From: Luscinia megarhynchos
Taxonomy: Eukaryota > Chordata > Aves > Passeriformes > Turdidae
DNA: 64,000 bases
Assembly (NCBI GenBank): GCA_034336665.1
Contig: CM067589.1
Location: 3,191,290 to 3,255,289 of the forward strand
Reading direction: 5' to 3'
Positions 10,157 through 25,100 of the stretch are shown here, one piece after another (the stretch's first letter is position 1; each line of letters starts with the position of its first letter). The notes beneath the pieces were generated by a model. The model did no database searches. It saw only the letters and a program-made list of their open reading frames with translations, and was not told the DNA's origin. A program made the position numbers and the translations under genes.

Positions 10157-13100
10157 TCACATGGTCATGTGCTCCGGCAGGACATAGGATATGTCATCCC
10201 AGGGGTGACGGTACAGACCCTGCTTCAACCTCTTCTGGTCCAGGTAGTGTCCTGAAAGGGGAGTGGCTTATGTTACAAAATCCCTGTCCCTCCTCCTAGT
10301 CTTGGTCTCAAGTTGGATTTCTGGAGTGCACTGAATCCCCCCTGGGTTTCAGGTTTGTTCCTGGGGCAGGAGGAGGGAAGGGGCCAGGGAGGATGTGGCA
10401 AACTCACCAATGAATCCCATACTCCTGCCCAGTACAAAGATGCCATTGAGAGCTCCTATATCAATATATTCATCTGCTTCTTCCCTGCAAAACAAAGGGA
10501 AAAAAAAAATTAAATTTTATACTCCTGGTAATCATCTATTTAAGGAATCAATCTCAGATAGGCCAGAAGCTACATATTCCCCTGACAGCTTTCTGCCCCC
10601 AAAAGCCAGGCCAGGCTATGTTTCCTTCCCAGTGTCATGGAATTCTGCCCCTCAGGAGCTGGCAGTGCAGCTTTACAAGATCATGATCCAAGCACAGCCC
10701 CCCTCACTCACCGTGTGAAAGAGCCACAATTCCTGAGCACGTCAACAAAGGCCACTCCAATAAAGCCATCTACATTCAGGATAAGGTTTGGTTTCTGTAG
10801 GAAATAAAATACACCCAAGAGATGTCAATGATGCAAATTGTGTTTATCTGGCACCTTCCACTGGTGATTTGAGGGCTGCCTGCAGCTGGGGACACACCAG
10901 CTCAGAAGCTGCTCAGCAGCCTGAGCAAGAGCTACACTTAATGGGAATGCTGGAAAAGCAGCCCCAAACAAGGGGTCCCTTGGGTCAACCCCCAGAGTTG
11001 CCTGCCATGGGCCAGCACATGTGCCAACAGCCTCAGATTTACCCCCAGCAGTGCCAGTGTGGACAGTGGCCACACAGATGATGGTTTGGCTCATTCAGCA
11101 TTTTCCTGGTAGCCAAATGTCTTCAGCCTTTCCAAGCTGCAGCTGTACTTGGCCTCAACTCTACCCCAGACACAATCCCCAGCAACAATTTATGAAGCAG
11201 TGCACTGGAAATAGAGCTAAGCCCCAGGCACTTTCCCTCCCCTGAAGGCCAGAGCCCAGAGCAGTTCAGTGCTGGTGCCTTTCACCTTGGAAGTTGTGAT
11301 TTTTTCTACTTCAAGCGCGTAGTCCAGCAGCGGAGTGGCTGGGAAGTGCTGCTTCACATAGTCCTTGAGAATCTGAACTCTCATGTCAGGGTTGTTTATC
11401 TGCAAGTTCAGAGCACATTACAGTCAATGATGTTGCCTCTTACTGATACTCTCTGAGATTTGGGAGAATTTAGTCAACAGCTGCCTCTGAAACTTGCCTT
11501 AAAAGTTCTTTCCTTGGTTTTTGCTCTCCCCCACCCATCCCTAAAAATCCGTCCAGTTTGTCCTAATGCAGTTTCTTACTGATTTCACTCGGTGTCCAAT
11601 GCCCATGATCAGCTTCCCTTCTTTCTTCATCTTATTCACAAATTCCATGGGGATAATCCCACTGTCAAAAGCTTTGCTGAACATTTTGGCTGCAGCATCA
11701 AGTGCTCCCCCAAACCGGTCACCCTGGGTGCAGGACACAAAGGCAGTTACATCAAAGGACTCCACAATTAAGATACAAACCCAAGATTATCTTCCCCATC
11801 CACCCTCCTGGTCTGTGGCATTCATGTCATTAGAGTTGGGCTGCTTATCTCTCATACAAATGCTAATTTGGAGCCAGTGCATCTCTGCTAGAGACAATGT
11901 GGGGAAAATGCAATCCAGTGTCTGTTTTAGTAACTCTTATCAGAGTTCAGGCAACCAAAGAGTCAACACTGACAGCAATTTGGCTGCTACAAAATATTTC
12001 TAGACTCAAATGAGTCTGGCTAGTCTGGCTTAATGGAAAAATGGACCAGAGTTGAAACAGGGAGCACCAAACTATTCAGCTATTGAACTAATTCAAAGTG
12101 TGAGTGGACAGACACCACCAGCCTGTGACTGCAGCAAACAAACAAACAAACAAAAAATCAGTAGTAATACAACCCAGAAGAGTAATAAGTAACAAAGCTA
12201 AACTTCCTGACTATCAAGTACTCACAATAGTAAGAAGGCCTGAAGTGAGGCTCGAAACCAGATCTTTGCCAGCCCTGGCACAGACAATGGTGTTGTGGGC
12301 TCCAGACACGGCTGGCCCATGATCTGCTGTCACCATCAGGCACATCTCAATGAACTGGCAGGCATACCTGGGCAACCTGGGCACAGACACCACATCAGTC
12401 AGGGACAGAACACAAATGCAAATGTTTGTAAAGCCCCCAGTCTCGAGGTGACACAAGTAGTCAGAGTGTGAATCATGACTGGAATACAGAAATTTCCTCA
12501 ATGCACAACATGACTCATGGAAAACTTTCTCATTAAAACACACTGTATGCAACCCAAAATACTGACATGGTGTCATGGAGGGAACAGAGATGGCATTCCA
12601 GTGAATCTACCTTCACAAAGGAATCCTGGAGTTACCTTTTCTCTTAAAAATCTATTAATAAGGATCTGCAAGTTTTCACAAGAGCTGCCTCACCTCCTCT
12701 GAAACCAGAGCAGGCCTAGAACCCCTCCAATTCCCATCTCTTCTTTGAAGACCTCTGTGATGGGCATCCCAGCATAGATCAGCTCCTGTCCTCGCTCGTC
12801 ACAGATGCTGGTCATGAAGGAAGCAGGTTTGCGAATCAGTCCCAGCTCCTGGAATTGCAGTGTAAAGACAGGATGTTAAACAGCCCACACCAGCAGGGAG
12901 GGGCAGCACAGGGCAGAGTGGGCAAACAGCAGTGCCTCATGCTTGCCCTCAGGGCAGCTTCCACAGCCCAGAACCAGCACAGCAGCAGCTCACAAGTAAC
13001 ACTACAAAGCACAAGGTATAACCCCAGAATCACAGCCAATGCCCCATATGATTCCAAGAAACCCAAAAGTTGGTAGATCAGCACAGCTCACCCTTGCCCA

Positions 13101-16100
13101 GGAGTAATCCATTGGCACAGTTGGAGGAGGCACTTCCTCAGCTGGCTCAATCACTCTTTTGGCCACAAGATCCTGGTACACAGACCTAGGGAGAGAATCC
13201 ATTCTGTAACTTTGGTCCTTCTAGAGGATCCCAAGCAAGGTGATCTAACCTAGACTTTAAAACCTCACAACCAGTCAAAACTGCTTTCCTTAAGCAGAAA
13301 TATATTCCCTATCAGGCCAGAATCAGTGCCCTGACAGCTTTTGTCCACTGCTGAAGGTGCCCTGAGAGTGTGACTTACTGAATGACCTCTCCCAGCTCAT
13401 CGAAACTCCGGGGAACAAACACTCCAGCTTCCTTTAAGGCTTGGTTCTTTGCTACAGCAGTTTCAGAGGCCTGGTTGGCACAAGCTCCTGCATGGCCAAA
13501 CTGCACCTACAAACAGGAAAAGGGAGAGCACTATGGAATACAGACTGTTACCTGCAGAGAGTGCAATAGAATAGAGCCCTGACTGGGAACACCTGTGGCT
13601 GCACATCTGTCTCCTCAGGGCTACCAAAAACTCTGGTTGCAGTCAGAGCCAGCAGGGCAATCATAGGGATGTTCTGATCTGGAATCCCTCCAGGCTCATT
13701 CATTCATGTTCTGCCTCCCTAAACTGCCCCATTTCAGAGGTGCTCAACATAGATCTTTGCCATTCCCCACCCCAGAAACAGCAGCTATTGGAATTTGTTG
13801 TTTTCCCTGGGGTCTTTGGGCTCCCTTCACAAGTAAGCAAAATCCCCTGGAAATTTCCTGTGACAAAACTATAGAGGCACAATGTTTTCATTTATATTTA
13901 TGAACTTTTGCACATTAGAGTTACTACTGCCAATTCTGGAAGGTTTAGGTACAATGAATGAAGTTGTGTTTTCCTTCCTTAGTTAGGCATTTTCCCCCAT
14001 TTTTGCACATACCTCTGAAGAGAACATGGTGGCACAGGTACCAATGCACCAGCACACCACTGGCTTGGTGATCCGGCCTTCTTTAATGCCCCTGCAGATC
14101 TTGTACTCTTCTGTGCCTCCAATCTGCAGGGAGGGACAGATGGTTCTCAGCTCCATGTTTGATAAAACCAGCACCAAGACACACAGAAACATTGCTGGGA
14201 GTTTTTATCCTTTTTCACAGAATAATGGCTGAAGTATCAGAACAAAACCTCCTGATTTTTTCTTTTTTTTTTAATAGGAAAGACTATGCTTGCTTGTGGA
14301 ATAGATTTTGTAAATTTTTTAACAAAAGTAGCAAGAAATAAAATTTGGAATATTCAAGAAAAGTAGAAGTAGCTGCTCTTTAGCATCCTTGCCACCAGGT
14401 CAGATATTCCCAAAACCACACACAGGTATTTCTCAGACAGTGAAGTGGTCTCACTCACCTCCCCCAGTACTACAATCATCTTCACTCCTGGAGTATCCTG
14501 ATAACGCAGGACATGATCCATAAAAGTTGAACCAGGATATCTGTGTGCAGATACAGAAGTGGTAGAAATTTATTTCCTATACTTTTCTGAAAGAAAAATT
14601 AACACCCAACCTGCTCTTCCTTCTCCAAATTACCAACAATTCTTGAAAACCAGTGCCTGCTGAAGATGCCAACTGGTACCTGTCTCCTCCGATGGCCACC
14701 CCCTCGTAGACGCCGTCGGTGGTGCGGGAGATGATGTTGTTGAGCTCGTTGGACATCCCTCCAGAGCGGGACACGTAGGCCACGCTGCCAGGCCGGTACA
14801 GCTTCGATGCCAGGATGTTATCCAGCATGCCTCCTGTGTTGCCTATTTTAAAGCAACCTGGCTTGATGCCACCAACCTGTAAGAGAATAAGAGAAAGGTG
14901 TAAAGCCCTTTAAAAATCATGAAACTGAGGAACATTTGTGTAAGGCAGCCTTGCCAGCATTTGTGTAGAGAAGGGAGGATGGCAAAAATTTTAAGATGAG
15001 AGACTTGCATGCACCTCCTATGTCTAAAGAAAGTGGATTGCAGCATCCATTGGAGAAAGCTGATCTGAAGGTTAAGACAGACAGGAGAAGGCTTACAGTT
15101 CTATCAGTACTTACAGTTGCAGGCCCAATGATGGTGACTCCCTTTTTATCAGCTGTCTTGATCAGTTTTCGTGTCAGGGCCTCAGGAATGCCCTCGGCAA
15201 TAATGGCAATGGTGCGGATCTGCAGCAAGAGAAACAAAACCATTGGTACCCCAGAGCAGCCCCTTGTCAGGCCCCTGGGAGGTCACTCTGTGCACTCTCA
15301 TGCAGGAAGGCCCAATGCATGAATCTGCAGGCTGCCATGATCTTCACAACAGGCTCAATGCTCTGGTCAGGGAATTTTCTAACCCCTGCACATCAGAGCA
15401 GCACTGTATTATAGTCAGACTGAAGTAGTTCCTGCTAACCAAGAAGCACTAAGTTCCTCTTAACAAATTGCAAATCCAGCATTAGGATTTGCCAGGGACC
15501 CCCAGCAGCCTCTTACATTCTGTAAGCAGACAACTTCCAATTCTAACCCCTAAGTCAGAAGACCAAGACAATTTGCTGATGCCATCATGGTTTAAGAAAC
15601 ACCAGTACCCTGCTGACAGGGTCTTCCTTCTTCATTTGGGCTTCTTCTGGATCCTGCACTCACCTGGGGATAATTCATGGTTTCAACAGTGCTGTCATAG
15701 GCAGAGCGCAGGGATGCAAAGTTGATGAGAACATCCACCTCTGGGTGCTTCCTCATGGCATCTGACATGTTCTTGTAGACTGGGATCAGGATTTCTTTGT
15801 GGCCCCAGTAGAACTTCTGCCTGTGGTCACCACTGTGGAAGAGAAGATGGAAAAGCCCTGACTTTAAGGCTGCTGGAAAGGCCAAGGGACACAGTGCATG
15901 CAGACAGAGGAGTTTACAAACCCCATTCTCAGCCCCTGGGACTGACTGAGACACTCACGAGCACGTGAGCATGTCTGGGGAGGGACCATATGACAGCAGA
16001 AGGTTCTTCAGAGAATTAGGACAGAGCAGCATATGGAAGGAGACGGGCTAATGGGGACAGAGGCATCCAGCAAGATGAATAAGCTCTCCCACAGTGAAGT

Positions 16101-19100
16101 TACCAGAGCCTTAACTCTACTCCAAGCTGGAAGACAGAATGAGGCACAGAAAGAGTAATGAATGAGAGGCGTGCAAAGCTGTGTCACTGCGCTGGTGCTA
16201 ACACTGGACTGGGGGACAGGAAACCAGGATCTGTGATGAACAGCCAGGAGGGCACTGGGAGGGCCAGTCAGCTTCCCAATCCTGCTGCAGAGGGACTCTG
16301 CCCATCCACAGGCACGGGAGGAAAAGCACCTGGCAAGGTTTCACTGTTGGTGTTTCATACACAGTAGATGCTGTGACTGGAACTGCAGTGAAGTCTGACT
16401 GGGCAGTTATTTAAGTGTGTGAATACTGGCTGTGCTCCCAATGTTCGTGACAGAACATTCCAGGTCTTGCCAGTCTGGCTCCCTCTAAAAGGTCAAGCAG
16501 AATCCAATAATTACAGATAGCCTTAAACTTCAATCCCTATTGCTTTTTCTTCCTTAATCAAGTGCAGCACTGCCAGAGGCTGCCACTCACCTACAGACAT
16601 TGGTGTGCCTGCACTCAGTACCCCAAGGTTTGCACTTGCTGAGAAGTTATTACAGAGCTGCAATTACCATCAGAGCTGCAGAATAACAGTACAAGGTCTT
16701 AATTGTCAAGAGGAGAAATTCTCTGCAGGACAGAGGTTGATTAGACATCAGCTCTCCAGGATGTCTGTAAATAGCATAGGAATGAACCAAGGCTCCTGCC
16801 TGGCTCTGGGCTCCCACCTCACTGTACTGGAAGCAACAGCTGCTGTTTCCCTTCTCCCTGCTTGCCCTGTCCCACAGGGAGACCCCCACACTGAGGAGGT
16901 ACAATAAAATCATGCACACCCAATAGCCCCTCTCATCCCTGTTGGGATGAGTAAAAGGGTAAACACCACAAGGGGACTCTTTATCCCAATGAAGGATCCA
17001 CAGGCTTCCTGCCTGCTAAGTAATCATTGCTGCTATTGGAAGGAATATGAATGAGATTTTATTTTTTTAAAATTTTGTTTGGCTACATACCTGCTTTGGT
17101 TTGTCAGCAGAGCTGCTATGATTCTGGATAATATTAGGAGGGGTAATTCGTGCTGCTGCAGGCACAAATCAAGGTGTCTCAGACAAGCACACAGCCAACA
17201 GCAGGTGAGTGGAAGAAGCCTTACACAGCCTGCCTGCCTTTGCTGAGCCAGGGAGCTGGAAAGCAAGCCCAGGTAGTCACACCTGCCTTACTCACTGAGT
17301 GAAGAACAGAATTTGGGCATCTTTTAAAAAGCACATGAAGTGGAACTTCAGTTCTGTGGTGAACATTAAGCTGTTCAACAGCACAGCCTGAAATCAATGG
17401 TTGAAGAAAGCAGCCTACAAAGCCAACCCAGGGGTGGAAGGGAGCAGAGGAGAAGGTGTTCCAGCAGGGATGGAGAGGGCAGAACTCCATGAAGAACCAC
17501 AGACTGAGAGGAGGAAGGTCACAGAAGAGCTGGAGGGAGATGGAAAAGCGATGCAGTCACAGGCTACTCACGTGAAGGGATAAACCATGGCAGCCACCGA
17601 GGGCTCATCCCGGGAGCAAATGTAATCAAAGTCCAGCATTCCCTGCACAGCCCGGGTCTGCATCCCCCACACGATGGCCTTGGTGTGGCGGCTGAACAGT
17701 GCTGTGGCCTTACCTGCTCAGAGAGAGGGGAAACCAAACCATCTTCAAACTGCACACCTGAGCAAGAAACTGCAACTCTGCCAAATGCCTGCTGAAAGGC
17801 TCCTGGATGAGTGTATTCCCCCCACTGCAAACTGAACCCAGGTGAACTGCAGTTTGCAGGATGGAGTAGCCACACTGTTCTAATTCGGGAAGAAACTGTA
17901 GATGAAGCAGCAACCCTTTCCCTGGATTCTGAACACAACAGCCAGGTTTTGGGGTTCACTAAATGGGCAAGTGAATCACAGGAGGCAGCTGGTATAGCAG
18001 AGGAGAGAAGCAAAAACTGCCTCTGCCTCTCTTCTCACAGGTCTTTCATATTTCTCCCAGTTTTCTTATGCAAAACTGAAGAGAACTTAGAATTTCATGT
18101 ATTTATTTGCATGTAGCCCACAGTCTGGGTGAGCCATGGGAGGCTGGTGAGGGCACCACAGTAGAATGATAGGAAATTAAAAATGAAATTTAAAAATGGC
18201 AGGAAATTGGGGGGGGGGGGGGGCAGGACAAAGAAAATAAAGGGGCTCAACATACTCGAGTTTTCTTTTTCTAATTATCAGAATTCATCACAAACTTGAT
18301 GGCTCCAAGAATTAAATATGGCCCAAAACTTGGCTTCAGGGGACAGAGTCACAGGAAAAGCAATAGTTCAGCCAGTGAGGATGGACTGTCGGCCTAAAGT
18401 CTATTTACACCACTTGTCACAGCACAACATTGAGCCCCTCCTTCTGACTCCAGGCAGAATTCATTTTAAAACTTGTGAAAACTCAGAGCTGATCCACCTG
18501 CTGATGCCAGCTGGGGCTACTGCTGAGTTCTTTGAGTTCTTTCTGGAGTTGGATCAAAGGTAAACAGCATTAGGGAGATTAAACAGGACACTGCTCCTCT
18601 GGCTTCAACAAGAATAAAAAGAAAAAAATAAAAAAAAAAATCAGTCCTTGCTCTCCAGTCCTACAGACTCACAGTTTGGATTCATTGCAACATGACTTGT
18701 CATCAGGGAACTGAAAATTCTGTTTATCTTGCAGGTGCCTGCAAGGGGGGTACCATGAGTGCTCCCATGAACATCAAAATGCAGACTCAAAGAGGTGATG
18801 ACATTTGTCTGAGAGCACACCAGCAACAATCCAGGAATTCCCCTTCTACTGTGCCTCCTCATGATAAAGGAGCTAACTTGAGGCTCTACTTTCCCCCAGT
18901 TCAGCAGTTTATTGTCACACAGAGTGCACTAGAGTCTTAAAATCCCTATAAAACAACTTCACTGAGCACAAGTTTTAACAGTTTGCTGAACTGTTAAAGC
19001 AACATTTAGTTAATCTGTGACTTTTCTGTACTTTCCAAATCTGATAACCAAGGCCCCTGCACCACTTTCCCTTTGAAACAAGATACCAGTTATTGGTCAC

Positions 19101-22100
19101 AATTAGTGACTCCTCCTTTTGGGAAGCAAACACAACAGTGTGCCTCAGGCTGGTCTCTGTTATGGCTGTGTGGGGGGAAGGGAAGAAAAACCGAAGTTTG
19201 TTTGAGACCTGTCCCTTTCTCCCCCAGAAACAGGAAGCATTTGAGCAGAGGCATATGTGATCTGCACTTGAAAAACCAGATGAGAAGTTCACATGGTGAC
19301 AGCTAAATATGCTGGGCAGGAGGAAAGGACCAGACAACACAGCAAACTTTGAGAGAAAAAACAGCAACAAAACAAAGAACCAAAAAAAGTCAGCTGCCAG
19401 CAAGGCCAGGCACATTCAGCTGGTCACACAGGTCCTACCTGAACCAGGTCTTGAGGCTGGGACTGAATCTGTTAAAGAGAGATTCACTCATGCAATGGAA
19501 TGACAGAGCTGACTGCTGCCAGCCCACTGGCCAGGCACCCAGGCAGGTGCTGCAGCAATCCTTCTCTCCTCAGCACACAGGGCTTTTGGCTTTGCTCTTG
19601 TTAAAAAACAAGCAGACTGGAGCCCTCTCTGTAATTCCTCTTGCTGTGCTGTTCCTGAACATCCCAAATCAGGGCAACTCTGACTCTGCTGTGTATGAGC
19701 TCATGGCACAAGTGAGCTGCTAAACCACTTAACTACACTCAAGACAAAGATAGGCAGGTACCACAGACCTGCTTCCCTTTAGATCCACAAAAAAAAAAAG
19801 CATTGCCTCATGCTCATCCTGCCTTTGGGAACAGCAGAACATTGCCAGCAGCACTCCCAGGACTTACCAAGAGGTGCTGTTGGTTTTGCCTTCTTAGCTG
19901 GAGCAATACCATCTGGTTTGGACTCAGAGAAGGAGGCAGTTCTGCTCGGTGCTGGAGTCTGAAAGATTCAGAAGCCAAGTCAGTGAGGGACAGTGCTGCA
20001 GGTATGGCCTGGAGCACAGACGAGGGAGGTGGCCTCACTTTGGCTACACTGGTCTGCTACAAAGAAAACCAAAGAAGATGAGTTTTCAGGTAGGACCACT
20101 TCAGTCAAGCAACAGAAAACTGAACGACCCAGTAGGTTCAAAAGCCACATTGTCAGCTTTGAGAGGGCACATTTTCTGCATAAGAGAGATGGGCACTGGG
20201 GTGGCCTTTCCTGATAAACTGCACTAGTAGAATCATGTTTTCCTAAAGCTTCCTACAAATACAGGTCACATTGCATATTGCAGCTGGTTAAAAGCTGCAG
20301 GCTGAAACCCAACCAGCCTATAAGCAGGCAGGCATCTGGGTGAGTGATAGTAGGATGGATTTGAACAAATACAGAGAATCCCAGCCCATCTACTGGACCC
20401 TAAGTGCAGATGTATCATTGGCCAGGGAAATTAGTGTCTTAAGACAGCAATCAATCACATGTGTATCCCCAGGAAATTCAAACCCTCTGTTTAAGAAGGG
20501 CTCAGATCTCTAAAGAGGCTTATGCCACATGAATCTCAAGAGGGTGGTGCCTGTCTCAGACCCAGCACCAGTCAACACTACAACACACTAGCGGGCCCAA
20601 ACGCATTTCCAGCCTGTTGGGGCAGGGGCAGGTGCCCCCAGGAGGCTCCCGAGCCCTGTGGCCTGGCAGGGAAGGGCTCACCGAGGGGCTGCCGCTGGCG
20701 TTGAGCAGGAAGTTGGCAGTGTGGGCTGCGGCGGGCGGCTGGTTGGGGATGGGCCGGTGGCCCAGGGCCATGCCCACGATCGCCGTCATGTGGGTCTCCG
20801 TGCCAAACACGTGGATGGGGATCCCCGTGGTCTTCCCTGGGGAAGTACACAAAAGTAGTCAGCCCCCCTCAGGGAAAAGCCCTACCAAAGTGAAGTATTT
20901 AACCTTGAGAAAGCTCAGCAGAAAGGCAGGTGGAAGAAATAAGATGCAAGAACAAAACTCGGTCCTTACCGACTTCTCCCATGACACGTAATCCTTCCTG
21001 GTAGTTCGGGCCTCCTCTTCGTACAAAGATCCTCACCTCATGCTCCTTCAGAGGGCCCTGGTAATCCTTAATTGCTCTCACAATGCCCTGAAAGGGACAC
21101 ACAGGACAGGTGATGCCGGCAGCCAGAGATTTACCCTGTCCCATCATCTCAGGAACTCCTGGAAGAGACAGACTGTGGGCCTCAGCCAAACCACCGTGTT
21201 TGCTGATGTTTGAGACTGGTCACTTACTTTAAAGGTGGCTGCCACATTGGTGAAGTTTGCAATGCTGCCTCCAATAATCAGGATCTTCCCTGAGGGAAGA
21301 AACACAGGTAAGTAAAACCATTTCAAGAGCTGAGTAAGCCAAGATCACACGTAAAGGACAAAGTGAAACAAAGCTGCAGAGCAACCAGCTGTGTTTAGTA
21401 GGAAAAAAACCAAACCCTAAAGCAGTTGAGTTTAGTAGAACCTGGAAGATAAGAACTTTGTACCAAGCAAGAATGTTTGATAAGGATCTCTCAGGCCCCA
21501 TGGAAAACACAAGTCCTCTCTCTGAAGCAAGAGCTGACAGAAATTCAGGAATCAGAAATTCTGATTCCTTCAGAAGGCAGCAGCACATTGAAAGCTCTGC
21601 CAGGGAAGGCTAAGCATAGTAGCAGCCCAGATTTGTCCAGGATTTTCTGCCAGACACAGCTTCACAGCTTTGGAATTGCAGCACCTCCCTTACCTTCTGG
21701 GTGCTTCTCTCGGGTCATGAGGGACAGGATGGTTTTAGCATAGTCATAGGTCTGCTGCTCACTCGGGGCTCCTGAGTACTCCCCGTAGTTTGCCAGCTCA
21801 TTCACACCCCCCAGGTCACAAATGGTGTCACTAACAATAAAAAACAAAAAACCAGTTATTTAAGAGATTTGAGTCGCTATAAAGTTGCTAAAGTTCCAAA
21901 TCCCTGGGGAAGTGGGACTCTTAACAGAGACAGCACTGTCTGCTGAAAAAGCTGCTCTACTCTTGAGAGTCACAATTAATCTTGTCGTGCTCCCCAGGTA
22001 CGAAACTCAGGGACCACTACAACAATCATATTACCCTCAACAGCCCCCATCCAGCTTGTTTCTTTGTAAATCAGAAAGGAACTGTATCTCTGCAAGAAAC

Positions 22101-25100
22101 TGTATCTAACCCTAACCCTTCCAAAATCAAACAACGTTCTACAGTCCTGTGAAAATCTTAGAGCATATTTGTTCTGAAGAGATCCTAAACAGCCACAGTA
22201 CAGGAAAAATGGTTTTAGGAGAGTCTCCTTTCCAGAGGCTTTAGCAATTGTGTTCCCCTAGCACTTGAAATCCTTGCTTTAATTACCTGTACACCACTGA
22301 AGCACCACCACCAGCCACCATGGTCCAGATCCTGCCTTTGGGGTTCAGGATGGTAAGCTTCAGGCTGGCCCCACTCTTGGCATCCAGGTCAGCAATGTAG
22401 GCTTCCTGCAGGGAGAGCAGCACCACCTCAGCCTCCTCCTGCACCTGCCTTTTCCATGCCAAGGGTTCATAGTGCTGGGTGCATTTGGACACACAGAGCA
22501 ATCACACCTCATCCCCTACAGCTAAGGGACAGCAGAGCTACAGACACAGGTTTGTCAGGGACAGAGACCCAGCTCCATCCCTCCATCACACAGTCACAAA
22601 ATCTGAACAGACCTGTAAAGTCTGTTCTGGCCTTGTCTGAGACTGAGACCTGAGGAAATCTAAAAATCATCTCACCCATGGTGACCACTCTGGAGCCAGG
22701 AACATAATCACTGAGAGCTCTAATTTGGCTCAACGTGGTGCTCCTGCAGCCCAGTGTGCCAGGCTGCTGAGCAGCACTTCATCAGTGCTCATTAACATTC
22801 CCAGCAAAGACTGCCATTAACAACCTTCCCAGGGACTCAGAGAGGGATGATTCAGAGACAAAATCTGAATTAATCCTTTTAAGAGCAAATTGAGTTGAGT
22901 GTTGGCATCCAGCAAGCTACATGGAAAGGAACAGCTAAATGGATTTCCTGGCCACAGTACAAAAACCTTCCAACTGAAGCATAATTATAATCACTAAAAT
23001 GAAAAAGTCAGGACAGAAATCTTTTTGGAGAGAGAAGAACAGACTCCTGAAATAAGTAAACAGAAGAATTAAGGAGAGAGCTCTACTTCCAACAGCCTCT
23101 GAAGCTGCTGGGACCTGTGTCTGGAGCAGTGCTTGTGCATCCAGCAGTGCAGACCCAGGGAATTTGGGGAGGAAACAGGCACTACTAGCTGCACAACAAA
23201 GTGCTGCCTGCAGCCCTCACTAACTTGTCCTAGCTTTTTGGAAAAACAGGTGCATTAACATCTTCTTACTTCAAAGTTTCAGAAATGGTGATTATTTTCT
23301 CTGGATTCACACCTGGATGCAGCATTTGTACACAGCTGCTGCTCTGCTCTCAGAACTGTCACTGGAACACTGAGGGAACATCAGCTCCCACAGGGCTCTC
23401 AGTAACCACTGCCTCAAGAGAAAAACTGATGCTGAGGGGAGCAATGTGGGCAGAAACCACAAAAGGAACAGAGCTCTGGAACAGAGCTGAGAAAAGTTAA
23501 ATAGCAGCCTCTATTAAAACAAACTCTGAATTAAAAGAACTGCCCAAACAGAGCTGGGAAGCAACTGCAGTTCAGAGTGCGGTTCTGAGCAGCCCTAGGA
23601 CTACAGCTACCTGTGCACAGGGTATCATGGACAGCACTGCCAAGGCTTGAGACACAGCAACAAAACCACTGGAAACAGCAATGCCATGGGCATACAAGCT
23701 ATGATGAATTCAGGACACAAAGAAGGAATTCCAGCTGTCACTTGCCTCAGGGTAAGCTTCCCTGCCAAAAGGAGGGGGGAACTCCACATCCCCCCACTTC
23801 ACTTTGCAGATGTAGTCAGCTGTGGCGTCAATCTTCGCAGCCAAATCAAGGATGTAAACTCCATCCTTAGTCACCACTGCAGTGAAAAACATCAGTTAGC
23901 TCTGGGTTGTACAGAGACATCACAGATTTACTCCAACATCTGCTGCCACACAGACATCATTGCAAAAGCTGGCTGACTGCTGTTTCCCCTAGCACTGGGC
24001 AGTATTGACCAGCCCCAGCAAGTTCCCTGAGGAATTAACCAGTAACTGGCCATGGTCCAGGCTCTGTCTCAGGGGCTGTTTTTGCTCTAACAGTGCAATT
24101 TTTACATTCTTCAATTCTGCCTTAACATCCCCTTCAAGGGAATTTTTCATTTCCTCATTTTTAATTCACTGAATGAACAGCTCAAAGACCTATCACTGCC
24201 ACTTTGTACTTCTGCACCTGACACCTGGTGCTGTTAAGAATTACAGAACCAAAGGAAGGATCAAGAACACATTTCAGTATTTCAGAACAAAAAGTTCTGT
24301 TCCAAAAATATCCAAAATATCCATTACCTAATGGATTGATCTCCAGGTATGTAAAATACAGATCTTCATAAAGGTTGAACAGGCCACAAATGAAGCTGGC
24401 CAAGATGCTGTAAAAAAAAAAAAAAAAAAGTAACACAAGTTAACAAAAGCAGCCAAATCTAAGTACAGTCTGCTCTGTTCATTGGTATTAGTGGCAATCT
24501 GTAAATCTACTTGGCATCAATTTCTTTCTTTCTCATTCATCTTCTCTGGGTGATGGATGACTCAAGGGAAGGAAGACCTTGATGACTCATCTTAATTACC
24601 CTCCACCAAACTCTGCTGAGGACACAGTTGCTCACAACTGTCAGAACTGTGCAGTCTGATTTATCTCCCCCCACAAGACAGAAGCACATTGTTGCCTCCC
24701 TGCTGATACCCATCTTTGTCAGATCTGAGTTTTGTTAGCTGTGATGGGGAGGAGGCTGCAGTGGACTGATGGAGTGACAGGCTCCTTCATCCTTCAGTAC
24801 TGCACAATGTCAGCAAGGATTACACTATGTTTGGAAAAATCATGACTCATACCAGGCTAACCAGCTATGGGCATCTAACTGAGGGAGATGCAGAAGCCTT
24901 GAGATCTACAGATAAGCCTGCAGAAGGAAGAACAGGAGAATAACTTTGGAGATCAGGCCAGAGAAAGGGAGAGGGAAGCTCTGAATTATCAGTCAGAGCC
25001 ATATCTCATTCCCATTTCATTAAACAAAAGAAACTTCTGTGCTGGCACAAAGGATCAGAATTCAATACATGTCTCCAGTCTCAGGTTGAACCTAAGCAGG

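Noticed and set aside
22107..22119. TAACCCTAACCCT, telomere-like repeat
   Set aside because: Only two units; too short to mean interstitial telomeric sequence.
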